The notes below the pieces were generated by a model. The model saw only the letters and a program-made list of their open reading frames with translations. It was not told the origin of the DNA and searched no databases. DNA of 60,085 nucleotides from Candidatus Eiseniibacteriota bacterium. GTDB lineage: Bacteria; Eisenbacteria; RBG-16-71-46; CAIMUX01. Of the stretch, positions 45,970 through 54,023 are shown piece by piece (position 1 is the first letter of the stretch; each line of letters opens with the position of its first letter). Location: contig JADJQY010000003.1 in the NCBI GenBank assembly GCA_016712505.1, forward strand, positions 1 through 60,085. The letters run 5' to 3'. The position numbers were made by a program, and so were the translations under genes.

Positions 45970-46370
45970 TTCTTACCTTTTGCCTTTCCTTTTCCAGTCA
46001 TCATCAAAAAAGCCCTGATACCAGCCTGTACCGCTGATACCCTATCTCCCCCCACGATCTCCCCTAGCTCGCTCGCCCTTTCCGGCCGGGCTACCTCCGA
46101 TAAAAGATCCCCAAACCAATCAGGGACTTGAGGGGGCCTCATGGGCGCCCTCTTTCGATCCCTCGGGGGTGTAGGAGCCGGATCCGGCTCGCCCACCGTG
46201 ACCCCGCGGCGGAGGATCCGGTATGCCTCAGTCACCTCCCTCATCGCGGCATCACTGCCCCCGCGATCGGGATGGCGGGACATCACAGCGGCCTGATAGG
46301 CGGCCTTGATTGTCTCTGGATCGGCCGTGGTTTTGACATTTAGAATTACTGCTGCTTGAAGCGGACTCAT
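45966..46370 (-). CDS. J-domain (DnaJ-like) co-chaperone
   Basis: 134 residues. The J-domain covers about 1-55: LQAAVILNVKTTADPETIKA, AYQAAVMSRHPDRGGSDAAM with the HPD motif that triggers DnaK ATPase, then REVTEAYRIL. The rest is a Pro/Arg linker and a helical end with a Lys/Gly tail (GKGKAKGKK). No Gly/Phe region or zinc finger, so it is a class C J-protein that may recruit host DnaK for element replication or capsid assembly. First gene of the minus operon, divergent from the structural operon. Confidence 0.78.
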   Translation of the reverse strand: MSPLQAAVILNVKTTADPETIKAAYQAAVMSRHPDRGGSDAAMREVTEAYRILRRGVTVGEPDPAPTPPRDRKRAPMRPPQVPDWFGDLLSEVARPERASELGEIVGGDRVSAVQAGIRAFLMMTGKGKAKGKK

Positions 46371-46437
46371 GGATTTCCTTCGGTATAGTGGCTTTTAGAG
46401 TGTCACATAGTGTCACCCCTAGAGAGAGGATACCGAC
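46371..46437. promoter_or_regulatory. Divergent promoter/operator region
   Basis: Between the J-domain operon and the structural operon. A direct repeat GTGTCACATAGTGTCAC (46,400-46,416) looks like a regulator site, and TATAGT near 46,384 could be a -10 box for the rightward operon. AGAGAGGA just before ATG 46,438 is a ribosome-binding site. Confidence 0.45.
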
Positions 46438-47232
46438 ATGAGCGAGAATGAGACGAAGAGTGAAACAATTATCGCAACCGAGGATCAAGTCACGGTACGG
46501 AAAAATTCCGTACAGATTCGATTAGATCAGAATGGGCCAAAAAAAGGGGATGGTAGGCGAGGGATTATTCTCATCGAGGATATGGATGCACCGTATGCGG
46601 TCGCGCAATGGCTACAAAGCCCCAAGTGTCTTAAAGCGACTAAGGAGAAGATCGGCAAGTCGTTGATCATTTTTATCAACGACAAACAAATCACTTTGGA
46701 TTCAGATTCGATCCCCGACGCGGACGATCCCCACCGGGCTCCTCCTCCCACAGCTCCCCAGGTCGCCGGAGTCGTGCCCCTCTCCAGCGACGCCATGCGG
46801 GTCGCGGCGAGCTATCAGGCTCGTCTTGAGGGCATGACGGAAAAAATGGAGCGGGATCTAGAGTCTGCGAGGGAGATCCACCGTCGCGAGCTAGCGGCTC
46901 TGAGGGATCAGCGGGATAAAGAGATCGCCCGCTGTGAGGCAGCTATCGAAGCGGCGCGGGGTCGCCTGGAGAAGGAAATTAATCGAGAAGAGAAGGAAAT
47001 GGAGCTTTTAAGCGCTCGCCGCCGCATGGTGAATGTCGAACGCTCGGAGCTGGCGTCGGATGTGGTCAAAACTCAAGAGACTTTCACGGCGCTACGGGAG
47101 CGCGTCTCACAGCTCGAAAAGCCCTCAACCATTCAATCTGTAGTCGAAGGGGTGGATATCTTGGCTAAAAATGAAGCCGTGGGGGATCTAGTCATGAAGG
47201 CGATTTTTGCCTGGAAAGGGATGTCGAAATGA
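46438..47232 (+). CDS. Coiled-coil protein, first gene of the structural block
   Basis: 264 residues. The N-terminal part has beta-rich sequence (VTVRKNSVQIRLDQNGPKKG) and the C-terminal 150 residues form a long coiled coil: GMTEKMERDLESAREIHRRE, AALRDQRDKEIARCEAAIEA, LEKEINREEKEMELLSARRR. No signal peptide or membrane segment. Its stop overlaps the ATG of the small membrane gene (ATGA). Could be a scaffold or assembly protein; no family recognised. Confidence 0.55.
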   Translation: MSENETKSETIIATEDQVTVRKNSVQIRLDQNGPKKGDGRRGIILIEDMDAPYAVAQWLQSPKCLKATKEKIGKSLIIFINDKQITLDSDSIPDADDPHRAPPPTAPQVAGVVPLSSDAMRVAASYQARLEGMTEKMERDLESAREIHRRELAALRDQRDKEIARCEAAIEAARGRLEKEINREEKEMELLSARRRMVNVERSELASDVVKTQETFTALRERVSQLEKPSTIQSVVEGVDILAKNEAVGDLVMKAIFAWKGMSK

Positions 47233-47393
47233 AAGCGCCCGATAAATTGCTTTTAGGGGTCTACAGTGTAGCGGCCTTTGCGATCATCGTGCTCATGATC
47301 GCCCTCATGGTCGCCTACGGCCCCATGTGGGGGGTTTTACTATGGGCTGGTCTGATCGGGATCTCGTGGGGGCTATCGGCGATCCATGCGTGA
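47229..47393 (+). CDS. Small membrane protein (54 aa)
   Basis: ATGA overlap with the preceding gene fixes the start. Two hydrophobic segments, VYSVAAFAIIVLMIALMVAY and MWGVLLWAGLIGISWGLSA, fill the 54 residues, which end IHA. Likely inner-membrane or virion-membrane protein. Confidence 0.55.
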   Translation: MKAPDKLLLGVYSVAAFAIIVLMIALMVAYGPMWGVLLWAGLIGISWGLSAIHA

Positions 47394-47423
47394 GCCTATA
47401 TAAAGGATAGCTCGCCCTCGATC

Positions 47424-47459
47424 AGCTCCCTAGCTAGCTCCCCCAGGGAGCTTTTTTTA
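47424..47459 (+). terminator. Intrinsic terminator
   Basis: AGCTCCCT pairs with AGGGAGCT, followed by TTTTTTTATT. It ends the two-gene unit at 46,438-47,393. Confidence 0.85.
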
Positions 47460-47491
47460 TTGCCCGTACGATTTAAATAGCTCATCTATAG

Positions 47492-47518
47492 GTAGTGTCC
47501 TACATGGGAGGACACTAC
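47492..47518 (+). promoter_or_regulatory. Hairpin in the 5' region of gene 47,544
   Basis: GTAGTGTCCT and AGGACACTAC form a 10-bp stem around CATGGG. It sits between a candidate promoter (ATTTAAATAG near 47,471) and the ribosome-binding site GAGGAG at 47,530. One of three hairpins in successive leaders of this block. Confidence 0.5.
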
Positions 47519-47543
47519 TACATCTAGTAGAGGAGATTAACTT

Positions 47544-47948
47544 ATGGCAACTAGCAAGCTCGCTCGGATCAAATCCCGAGCATCGAATTTAGCACGTGAA
47601 AACGAGACGTTGCAGGCGGGTCTCCGCGCTGCAAAGCGCGCCGCATCGGGGGTGGATAAGGAAATCGCGATTGCAGCCGGTGCGGGGGGCGTCGGTGGCG
47701 CTTTTCTCGGATATCGCCTGCAAACCTCGCAGAACGAAAAATACGCGGAGGATCCTGAATCCGTCTCGTCTTTTATGATCGGATTCGGCTCGATCCCGTC
47801 CACGACCATCATCGGCGCGGTGATCGCCGTGGCGTCCGTCGCAAAGCTCAAGGGCACCGCGCGGGTCGCAGGCGCCTCTTTTGGCGGTGGAATGGCCGGA
47901 GGTGGATATTTGGCCGGCGTCCCCGAGGGGTTCGCGGAGAAGAAGTAA
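47544..47948 (+). CDS. Membrane-associated structural protein candidate
   Basis: 134 residues. Basic helical start (MATSKLARIKSRASNLAREN), then two glycine-rich hydrophobic stretches, AIAAGAGGVGGAFLGYRL and TTIIGAVIAVASVAKL, and a glycine-rich end (GASFGGGMAGGGYLAGV). Glycine-zipper-like membrane segments and small size fit a minor membrane protein of a lipid-containing virion. No family recognised. Confidence 0.5.
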   Translation: MATSKLARIKSRASNLARENETLQAGLRAAKRAASGVDKEIAIAAGAGGVGGAFLGYRLQTSQNEKYAEDPESVSSFMIGFGSIPSTTIIGAVIAVASVAKLKGTARVAGASFGGGMAGGGYLAGVPEGFAEKK

Positions 47949-47975
47949 CCGTATTCCTGAACGTGGATACGGTTA
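47949..47975 (+). promoter_or_regulatory. Hairpin between genes 47,544 and 48,001
   Basis: AACCGTATTCC and GGATACGGTT form a stem with a short loop directly after the stop codon. It shares the CCGTAT/ATACGG stem with the hairpin at 48,795-48,822. Confidence 0.5.
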
Positions 47976-48000
47976 AAGTTTGGATTAAAGGAGATTATTT

Positions 48001-48789
48001 ATGGGATGTTCAACTGGTAATTGTGGAGTGAATTGGAATGCCAACCCGGGCGCTCCCGCGTTGGCGTGTTGTGGCGCGTGCGCCATCGGTGCGGGATGTG
48101 ATTGTGACGTATCCGGAGCTGATCGCTCCATGCCCACAAAGAATCTCCCCGCGGTAGATCCTGCGACTGGCACTGTATTGCCGTCAACGGCCGCGCAGGG
48201 CGTATTACCGCCCGGTTTTTGGAATTGTGAGCAATACGCCGATGACCTTGCACCATGCGATATCGAAAAGATCGAGCGCATGAGCCGGCGATGGGTAGGG
48301 ATCGCAGGGACCGCCGCGGGCACCCTCGTAGACGTGACCTCCGTCTATTCAGCGCACCTGCCTACGCCAGTAGGCTTTAGTTGGTACCGCCTGGAGATCG
48401 ATCCGATCAAGGTGTCACATAAGGCTTGCCCTAGGTCGTTTGCCGTAACGGTGTCGGACGGGATCGTCCCGCCTGTAGCGGTCGCGCCCGAAGACGTCGC
48501 TATTCAGCAGGAAGAACTATTCCAGGATGGAGACGGATCGTTCGTGCATGCGTGGGATTGGCCGATGCCGGCCGATCCAGACGATCTCAAGATCACCGAT
48601 AGCCGGTGCGCCTGTGAGACACTCTGCGTAGGCGTACACGCCCGCGGACTTTTTGCCGTGCTCTTGCTATTGCCGACCCTCGCCCCGGGCGACCTCTATT
48701 CGGTAACCGTAAAGGGCATCCGGAATTGCTACAAGATCGCTCTTGGCGATTGTCCGCCCGACCTGCTCTGTGGTCGTGAGGTGATCTAA
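48001..48789 (+). CDS. Cys-rich protein, candidate major virion protein
   Basis: 262 residues. The first 35 are unusually rich in Cys and Gly (GCSTGNCGVNW, ACCGACAIGAGCDCD). The body is beta-rich without charged clusters, for example WVGIAGTAAGTLVDVTSVYS, SHKACPRSFAVTVSDGIVPP and LLLPTLAPGDLYSVTVKG. It stands alone between two hairpins, with AAAGGAG before its ATG, consistent with strong separate expression as for a capsid protein. A jelly-roll fold is plausible but not shown by the sequence alone. Confidence 0.5.
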   Translation: MGCSTGNCGVNWNANPGAPALACCGACAIGAGCDCDVSGADRSMPTKNLPAVDPATGTVLPSTAAQGVLPPGFWNCEQYADDLAPCDIEKIERMSRRWVGIAGTAAGTLVDVTSVYSAHLPTPVGFSWYRLEIDPIKVSHKACPRSFAVTVSDGIVPPVAVAPEDVAIQQEELFQDGDGSFVHAWDWPMPADPDDLKITDSRCACETLCVGVHARGLFAVLLLLPTLAPGDLYSVTVKGIRNCYKIALGDCPPDLLCGREVI

Positions 48790-48794
48790 TCTGA

Positions 48795-48822
48795 CTCCGT
48801 ATCCTCTATAGGGGATACGGAG
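48795..48822 (+). terminator. Hairpin downstream of gene 48,001
   Basis: CTCCGTATCC and GGATACGGAG pair perfectly (10 bp) around an 8-base loop 5 bases after the stop region. A short TTTGCCC follows, so attenuation or mRNA protection is as likely as termination. Confidence 0.5.
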
Positions 48823-48879
48823 ATTTGCCCTGGGTAGGGGAGACTCTCTCCAGGGACGTGACTAAAGGAATCGGGGAAT

Positions 48880-49796
48880 ATGGCTACTAAGAAAAAAGGC
48901 TTACTTTTCGGGGGTTTGGCGCTTTTGGCGCTCCTTCTATTTGGGAGCAAGGCAAACGCAAAATCATCGCCGCCGCTCATCGAGCCCCCAGCCCCGGATC
49001 CCGATCCGATCCCAGATCTCCCCCTCCCGCGGAGGACTTCCCGCAAGCGTCCGGGGAGAATTTTGGGGCTACCCCCGCCGATCTGGTCAAGGCTTTTGAA
49101 TACGCCGAATCGGCATCCGGAATCCCGGGCCTAGGCCGGTATTTGGCCGTCCATGCGTGGGGTGCATTTAGGGCTAAACAACCAATAATGTCTACTGAGG
49201 AAGCGCTGGTAATCTCCTCACAAAATCCAAAATGGTGCGAAAACTGTAAGAATACCTCGCAGGCAGAAATCAAAGCCTCGATGATGGCCTTTGAGCGGGT
49301 CACCCTTGAAAAGGGTGCCACGGGCCCTTACGGAGGTACAGGGCAGCTCGATAAGCCGTGGCCAAAACCCGCCGACTATAAAGATTATGAGAAATTTGGA
49401 TCGGCTGGGTTGTTCGATATTCTTGGGGCGACCGGGGCATATGCTGGCATACACCAGGGCTTCACTCCAGTCCTAAATCGGCCGACCGCGGATTTTACAG
49501 ATCTTCGAGTCCAGGTCTTTATTATCACATGGCTTGTCTATCGAGTCCTGCAATCGCCCAAATACAAAGTATTGGTGGCGGGTGATCCTCAGGCTACATG
49601 GTTGAATGTCCGCGCGGCGGTTTCCTATCCAGACTCTTTCGCTTCGGGCGGGACTCTAGCTGCGCAAGCGCGGCAGAATGCGGCCGCGCGGGAGACGGAG
49701 CTGGGGATTGACCTCAGTAAGAATGGTTTCCCAGGGACCGCAAAAGATTTCAAAGCCAAGGCGTTTTGGGAGGCTTTGGGGAATTTCGGTGGATAA
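48880..49796 (+). CDS. Membrane-anchored lysozyme/transglycosylase-like protein (one frameshift)
   Basis: MATKKKGLLFGGLALLALLL then FGSKANA is an N-terminal membrane anchor, followed by a Pro/Asp linker. In the C5 run near 49,020 one more base moves the frame into EDFPQASGENFGATPADLVK then AFEYAESASGIPGLGRYLAV and the rest, to TAA at 49,796 (about 305 codons). The E in EYAESASGIP is placed like the catalytic Glu of lytic transglycosylase/lysozyme folds; the family call is tentative. The stop overlaps the next ATG (TAATG), and the next gene is a peptidoglycan endopeptidase, which supports a cell-wall role at infection or release. Confidence 0.5.
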
Positions 49797-50383
49797 TGCT
49801 CGGCTCATCCTCACCCGTATGGCCGCTAGGGACTGCGCCTAAAAAGAGCACGGTCGCGGGATCGTTTGGAGCCCCGCGACCCTCCAAATCCACCCCTACG
49901 CGGACTCATCTAGGGGTGGATCTCGCCGCGAAAGAAATGGATCCCGTCTATGCCATGGAGGACGGGACCCTAACATCCTCCATGGGATGGGATGGGCCTG
50001 AGGCCAAAGCGCTTTGGCTAGAGACGACTACCGGCCTATCCATCCTGTATGGTGCGGTCGCACCGGGGACCTGGAAATCGCTTCCCAGGGCTGTGAAGCG
50101 CGGCGAGCCGATCGCCAAGATCGGCCGCTATCCAGGCGGGAGCACGATGCTCCATCTAGAGACATGGGCGAGCCCAGTATCCAGCCCTCGCCCCGCTTGG
50201 CCCTGGGGTGCCCCCAAGCCCCCGAATGCCCTCGATCCCGCGGTTTATTTGGCGCGGGTGAATTCTAATGGATCTGGGGGATCTAATGGCGGGGGTGGAT
50301 CTAAAGGTCCCCGCGGATCTACTCCGCTCCTCGCAGTGGGGCTCATTGGCGTAGGAGCTTATCTCCTACTCGGGAGGACATAA
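49796..50383 (+). CDS. M23 (LytM-type) peptidoglycan endopeptidase with C-terminal membrane anchor
   Basis: 195 residues from ATG 49,796. The zinc site is readable: HLGVDLAAKEMDPVYA (HxGxD) and MLHLETW (HxE-type second part), with GEPIAKIGRYPG in between. A Gly/Ser linker (NGSGGSNGGGGSKG) leads to a final hydrophobic segment, LLAVGLIGVGAYLLL, with a GRT end. M23 enzymes cut peptide cross-links of peptidoglycan; on a virion it would help DNA entry. Start by TAATG overlap with the preceding gene. Confidence 0.75.
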   Translation: MLGSSSPVWPLGTAPKKSTVAGSFGAPRPSKSTPTRTHLGVDLAAKEMDPVYAMEDGTLTSSMGWDGPEAKALWLETTTGLSILYGAVAPGTWKSLPRAVKRGEPIAKIGRYPGGSTMLHLETWASPVSSPRPAWPWGAPKPPNALDPAVYLARVNSNGSGGSNGGGGSKGPRGSTPLLAVGLIGVGAYLLLGRT

Positions 50384-50385
50384 TC

Positions 50386-50922
50386 ATGGTCGAAATCATT
50401 TCTCACGGTAAAGCTGCCGCAGGCAAATTATCCCCCGACGCCCCTTGTGATGGAGGTCTAGGGCTAGGGATCATGTGCAGTGGGGCCGATGCTGAGGCGT
50501 GGTATTTCGCCGGTAGGCAATGGGCGCTCCATATGCGCGCAGCCCTCAAAGCCTTGATCCCACGAGCTGGAGATCTAGCTAAAGCGGCGCCGGGTTTAGC
50601 TGCCCAAATCGTCGGCGCAATGCCAGGAGCGGCCGCGGCCGCGAACGAGTTTTCGGATGATGGTCCCCCGCTCATCGCCCTTTCTGGGCAAATCCAGACC
50701 TATGTACAGGCGCAGCAGGTGCTACGAGATACCTCCGGCCTATTAGATACAGGTCTCGCCATTTTGGGGGTCGGTGTAGCACCTGCCCCTAAAGTAAAAG
50801 GCGAGGGTGGGGGCGGCGGATACAAGATCCCGGGATTCGGTGGTGATCTAGTATCGGGGGCGCTTGCCCTTGGAGGGCTTTATTTGGCTTATTCCCTATT
50901 CTTTAAAGGTAAGGGGTCCTAA
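50386..50922 (+). CDS. Tail-anchored virion protein candidate
   Basis: 178 residues: helical body (RQWALHMRAALKALIPRAGD, LIALSGQIQTYVQAQQVLRD), then GEGGGGGYKIPGFGGD linker and one terminal hydrophobic segment, LALGGLYLAYSLFF, with KGKGS end. The same linker-anchor-basic-end plan occurs in the M23 protein and in 51,989-53,197. Two bases after the M23 stop. No family recognised. Confidence 0.5.
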   Translation: MVEIISHGKAAAGKLSPDAPCDGGLGLGIMCSGADAEAWYFAGRQWALHMRAALKALIPRAGDLAKAAPGLAAQIVGAMPGAAAAANEFSDDGPPLIALSGQIQTYVQAQQVLRDTSGLLDTGLAILGVGVAPAPKVKGEGGGGGYKIPGFGGDLVSGALALGGLYLAYSLFFKGKGS

Positions 50923-50924
50923 TC

Positions 50925-51779
50925 GTGGCACGTCCATCTAAAGATCTGATCGCCGCGCGAAAGCGGCGGCTACTCGAATCACAGCATGCACGGTTATCCA
51001 GGGAGCTGGATCGCGTCTCTGCGCGCCTAGAGCAGTGCATGAGCTGTAATTTGGACAAAGCGCAGCAAGAGTACGCCCGGGTAGAGGCGCGAGCTGAAGC
51101 CGAGCGGCGAGCTTTGGAGAAGCGACTGGGGATCTCTTTGGAGGAGTCCAGGATCGCAAAGCGAAAGCTCGCGGGAAAGAGGACGGCTAAAAAGGTCTCC
51201 AAGAAGACCGCCAAGAAGGTCTCCAAGAAGACCGCCAAGAAGACCGCCAAGTCCACGACGGCTAAAAGGGTCCCTGCTAAGAAAGCGGCTAAGAAGGTCC
51301 CTGCAAAGAAGACCGCTAAGAAAGCCTCTAAAAAGGTCCCCGCGGAGGGCTTGGAGATTCGCGTAGGTGCGCCGCCTATGGCGGAGGTGATCCAAGACAT
51401 CCGACTACCACCAAAAGCCGCGAAAATCTCTGTAGCCAAAAGCCCAAAGGCCCCCAAGGTTTTTAAAAGGGGGAAATTGACCTACAAAGAGGCTCAGGCG
51501 ATTATCCTCGCATCCGCCAAGGCGGCGAAGTGGGATTTTTCGGATGCTCTCAAAGTCCCCCATATGACCGCCCCGGGTGGGCGGATCCGATTCTATGTAA
51601 AGCCTAGGGCAATCTATGCCGACTATGCGGCGGACCCGCGTAAGCCCCAATTTAGCCTCAAAACCGCTCGCTCCCTCGTGAGCGAGGGCGAGGTCTTGGA
51701 GCTGGCCGGTGAGGCTGATCCCGCGGCGACGCTGCTATCTATCGCGTCGGCCTTCAATAAGCAGGGGACGCTATTCTAA
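50925..51779 (+). CDS. Histone H1-like lysine-rich DNA-binding protein
   Basis: 284 residues. Residues about 80-145 are repeats of KKxxKK type (KKVSKKTAKKVSKKTAKK and AKKVPAKKTAKKASKKVP), as in bacterial H1-like proteins; the basic domain is flanked by a helical N-terminus and a folded C-terminal domain (KLTYKEAQAIILASAKAAKW, GGRIRFYVKPRAIYADYAAD). Probably condenses or anchors the genome. Its last base overlaps the next ATG (TAATG). Confidence 0.6.
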   Translation: MARPSKDLIAARKRRLLESQHARLSRELDRVSARLEQCMSCNLDKAQQEYARVEARAEAERRALEKRLGISLEESRIAKRKLAGKRTAKKVSKKTAKKVSKKTAKKTAKSTTAKRVPAKKAAKKVPAKKTAKKASKKVPAEGLEIRVGAPPMAEVIQDIRLPPKAAKISVAKSPKAPKVFKRGKLTYKEAQAIILASAKAAKWDFSDALKVPHMTAPGGRIRFYVKPRAIYADYAADPRKPQFSLKTARSLVSEGEVLELAGEADPAATLLSIASAFNKQGTLF

Positions 51780-51988
51780 TGAAGGATTCACATCCCTATA
51801 AATTTGTGACTTATCTGCCCGGTGCGGGAGCTGATCTCCTCGCTCGTCTAGCGGAGCTGGATCGAGCCGTCGCGCATGTGCATGCGTTGGAGTCGGCCAT
51901 GGACCGCTACGTATACGATAGCGACCTATGGACTCCACGGGAGATCTCACTCGCCCAAATTGCGGCCGGGAAAGCGAAGCGGGGATAA
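51779..51988 (+). CDS. Small hypothetical protein
   Basis: 69 residues, MKDSHPYKFVTYLPGAGA, then a helical, charged body (LLARLAELDRAVAHVHALES) and a basic end. Overlaps its neighbours closely on both sides (TAATG, then TAAATGG), so it is part of the structural operon. Function unknown. Confidence 0.5.
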   Translation: MKDSHPYKFVTYLPGAGADLLARLAELDRAVAHVHALESAMDRYVYDSDLWTPREISLAQIAAGKAKRG

Positions 51989-53197
51989 ATGGCCGTTTCC
52001 ATTTTTGATCGTGAGCCCGGTACAGGTACTACGAGCGCCCTGGCGGAGGTCCTAGGCGCGGAGGTGGTGAGCCTCACCGTATCCGCGATCCCACCTCAGA
52101 TCGTAGGGGCCCTAAATCAGGGTGCGGCTGTGATCCAGCAAGCCGCCGCGATCGGGTCTGCGCTCACTGCCGCGGCCTCAATGGGGCCGCTAGCGATTGC
52201 TACCGCGGTCTACCAGGGCCTAAATGCAGTAAATTCTGCCTTTGAGGCATGGGCGGACGCAATCAATCAAAAATGGAAGGACCAAATTTCTTCGGGTGTG
52301 GATCAGATTTGCCGGGATCTCTGTACCACCGCCACGGGAAATATCCTCGTACGGTATCAGCCGAGCAATTCAATCACCCTGGAAATCCCCAAAGGATATG
52401 AAGATCTCACTAAGATCAAAAAATCCGAGAGGTGGGATTGTGCTCGTCTCAGGTCTCAATATAAGCCGGGCTATGTAAACTGTCTGGGTAGGCCGACTAA
52501 ATCGGCGATTCTCTATACGCCTATCCCGATCCTGGTAGCGAGCGGGGGAGCTTTCGACGTGCAATTCCCCGCGTCTGTATATGGTCCTAGCGGACCTGGG
52601 GTTTACCCCAGCAAGCAAACAAACCCCGCAAAATGGGCGGATTTCAAATGGTGGGGGCTGAGGTCCGAATATTTGGACATCCTCAAAAAATGGGAGTGGG
52701 TAGCGCGTGTGATCGCGCAGGATGATGCAAATCCTGCCCCCCCCGTGCGCACATGGACGACGGTAGCGATCGGGCTAGCGCCTACCTGGGGCCCTCAGGG
52801 GCAATCTCTGCCCACCTCACCGTATGCGCTCGGCTATGTGTCCGGGCTGCTAGCCCGTCCAGCGCCGGATCTCGATAAGGTGGCCTCGATCTTTTCTCAG
52901 ATCGAGGCCACCCCACGCACTGCGCAGGCAAAACGGACTATCGAGCTTTTATTGTGGACCCGTGAGGACCTGAGGCGCCGCAAGCTGGCCCCAGGGGCCC
53001 CGGAGGGGTCGCGGTGGCGAGATCGCCTCTATCCACCTCAGCAAGGCCAAGGGGGGCAGCAGGGGTTCATGGGCGGACTCCAGGGCGGCGAGGGTGGTTC
53101 TGGATCCTCCCAAAAAAAGGGTGGCGGTGGATCTGGGGCTGGGGTGGCTTTAGCCGCCGCGGGGATCGGTTATTTGTTCTTTAAAGGTAAGAAGTAA
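51989..53197 (+). CDS. Large tail-anchored structural protein candidate
   Basis: 402 residues. An N-terminal hydrophobic/Ala-rich region (ALNQGAAVIQQAAAIGSALT, AAASMGPLAIATAVYQGLN) could insert into or perturb membranes. A folded middle with aromatic residues (WADFKWWGLRSEYLDILKKW) follows, then a Gly/Gln/Ser linker (QGGQQGFMGGLQGGEGG) and the anchor GVALAAAGIGYLFF with KGKK. The largest protein of the block; a vertex or capsid-associated membrane protein is possible. Confidence 0.5.
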   Translation: MAVSIFDREPGTGTTSALAEVLGAEVVSLTVSAIPPQIVGALNQGAAVIQQAAAIGSALTAAASMGPLAIATAVYQGLNAVNSAFEAWADAINQKWKDQISSGVDQICRDLCTTATGNILVRYQPSNSITLEIPKGYEDLTKIKKSERWDCARLRSQYKPGYVNCLGRPTKSAILYTPIPILVASGGAFDVQFPASVYGPSGPGVYPSKQTNPAKWADFKWWGLRSEYLDILKKWEWVARVIAQDDANPAPPVRTWTTVAIGLAPTWGPQGQSLPTSPYALGYVSGLLARPAPDLDKVASIFSQIEATPRTAQAKRTIELLLWTREDLRRRKLAPGAPEGSRWRDRLYPPQQGQGGQQGFMGGLQGGEGGSGSSQKKGGGGSGAGVALAAAGIGYLFFKGKK

Positions 53198-53211
53198 GAG
53201 AGGACTTAATC

Positions 53212-53970
53212 ATGGCAAATTTTCAATCTAAAGAGGATGCCGAAGCGGCTTTAGCTCCGAGTGTAGATCCACGAGGGCGCATTACCGCATGGCGCTATCT
53301 GCGCGATAATGGGATGCTCTATTCATCCGCACCCCAGCTCCCACCCCCCACGGGGTACGGGATTTATCTCCGGGGCCGTGGCACGGGTGGCGGGATCGGC
53401 GCTCAAGGCGCCACGGGGCCTCAAGGACCCGCTGGCGCAGTTGGTCCTGCGGGTCCCCCAGGGCCAGCCGGCGCATCATTCCAGCGCTTTTTGACGTACG
53501 GGCCCGGGGACATCAACGGGGAAAATTTAAGTGCTGTCCCGGTGCTCGTAGCGCCTCAGATCGTGATCACGACCGCGGAGCAACCGTCGGGGGGGCGGTA
53601 TGTCATCGAGGGCACGTTCCGATCCCTTTTCTCAGGCGCAGGTACCAGCGGGGTGATCGCCCTGGAATTTTATTGGAATGCGCTTTTAGTCGGAACGCTT
53701 TCTTTCTCGTCCAAGGATTCCGATACACACCCCTACGGTGCGATCCGGATGGTCGTGGACGATCGAGGGGACGGTACAGCGTTTTTCTCTCACCTATCCC
53801 TGCTCAAATCTGGTACGCCTCAGCCGAATAATGCCGAAGCTCAAATCTTCCCGGCGATCCCGGCTCCTGTACCTGCACCGTCCTATACGGCGGAAATTTT
53901 TGGATCGGTATTCGGGGATCCCGTCGAGTTTACCATGGCCACATTAACCGGCGTGACCTACACTCCGTAA
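53212..53970 (+). CDS. Collagen-like fibre/spike protein
   Basis: 252 residues. Residues about 65-88 are Gly-X-Y triplets (GAQGATGPQGPAGAVGPAGP and on), a collagen-like trimerisation stalk. N-terminal 60 residues would attach to the particle; the C-terminal 160 residues are beta-rich (GRYVIEGTFRSLFSGAGTSG, IALEFYWNALLVGTLSFSS) as in receptor-binding heads. Collagen-like stalks occur in phage fibres, including the spike of tectivirus PRD1. Last gene before a strong terminator. Confidence 0.7.
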   Translation: MANFQSKEDAEAALAPSVDPRGRITAWRYLRDNGMLYSSAPQLPPPTGYGIYLRGRGTGGGIGAQGATGPQGPAGAVGPAGPPGPAGASFQRFLTYGPGDINGENLSAVPVLVAPQIVITTAEQPSGGRYVIEGTFRSLFSGAGTSGVIALEFYWNALLVGTLSFSSKDSDTHPYGAIRMVVDDRGDGTAFFSHLSLLKSGTPQPNNAEAQIFPAIPAPVPAPSYTAEIFGSVFGDPVEFTMATLTGVTYTP

Positions 53971-53996
53971 CACCCCGCTTCTCAGGATACACAATC

Positions 53997-54023
53997 AAGG
54001 GCCCCGAAATGGGGCCCTTTTTT
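53997..54023 (+). terminator. Intrinsic terminator of the structural operon
   Basis: AAGGGCCCC and GGGGCCCTT with loop GAAAT, followed by TTTTATT. Also serves the convergent recombinase gene, whose stop lies at 54,022. Confidence 0.88.
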
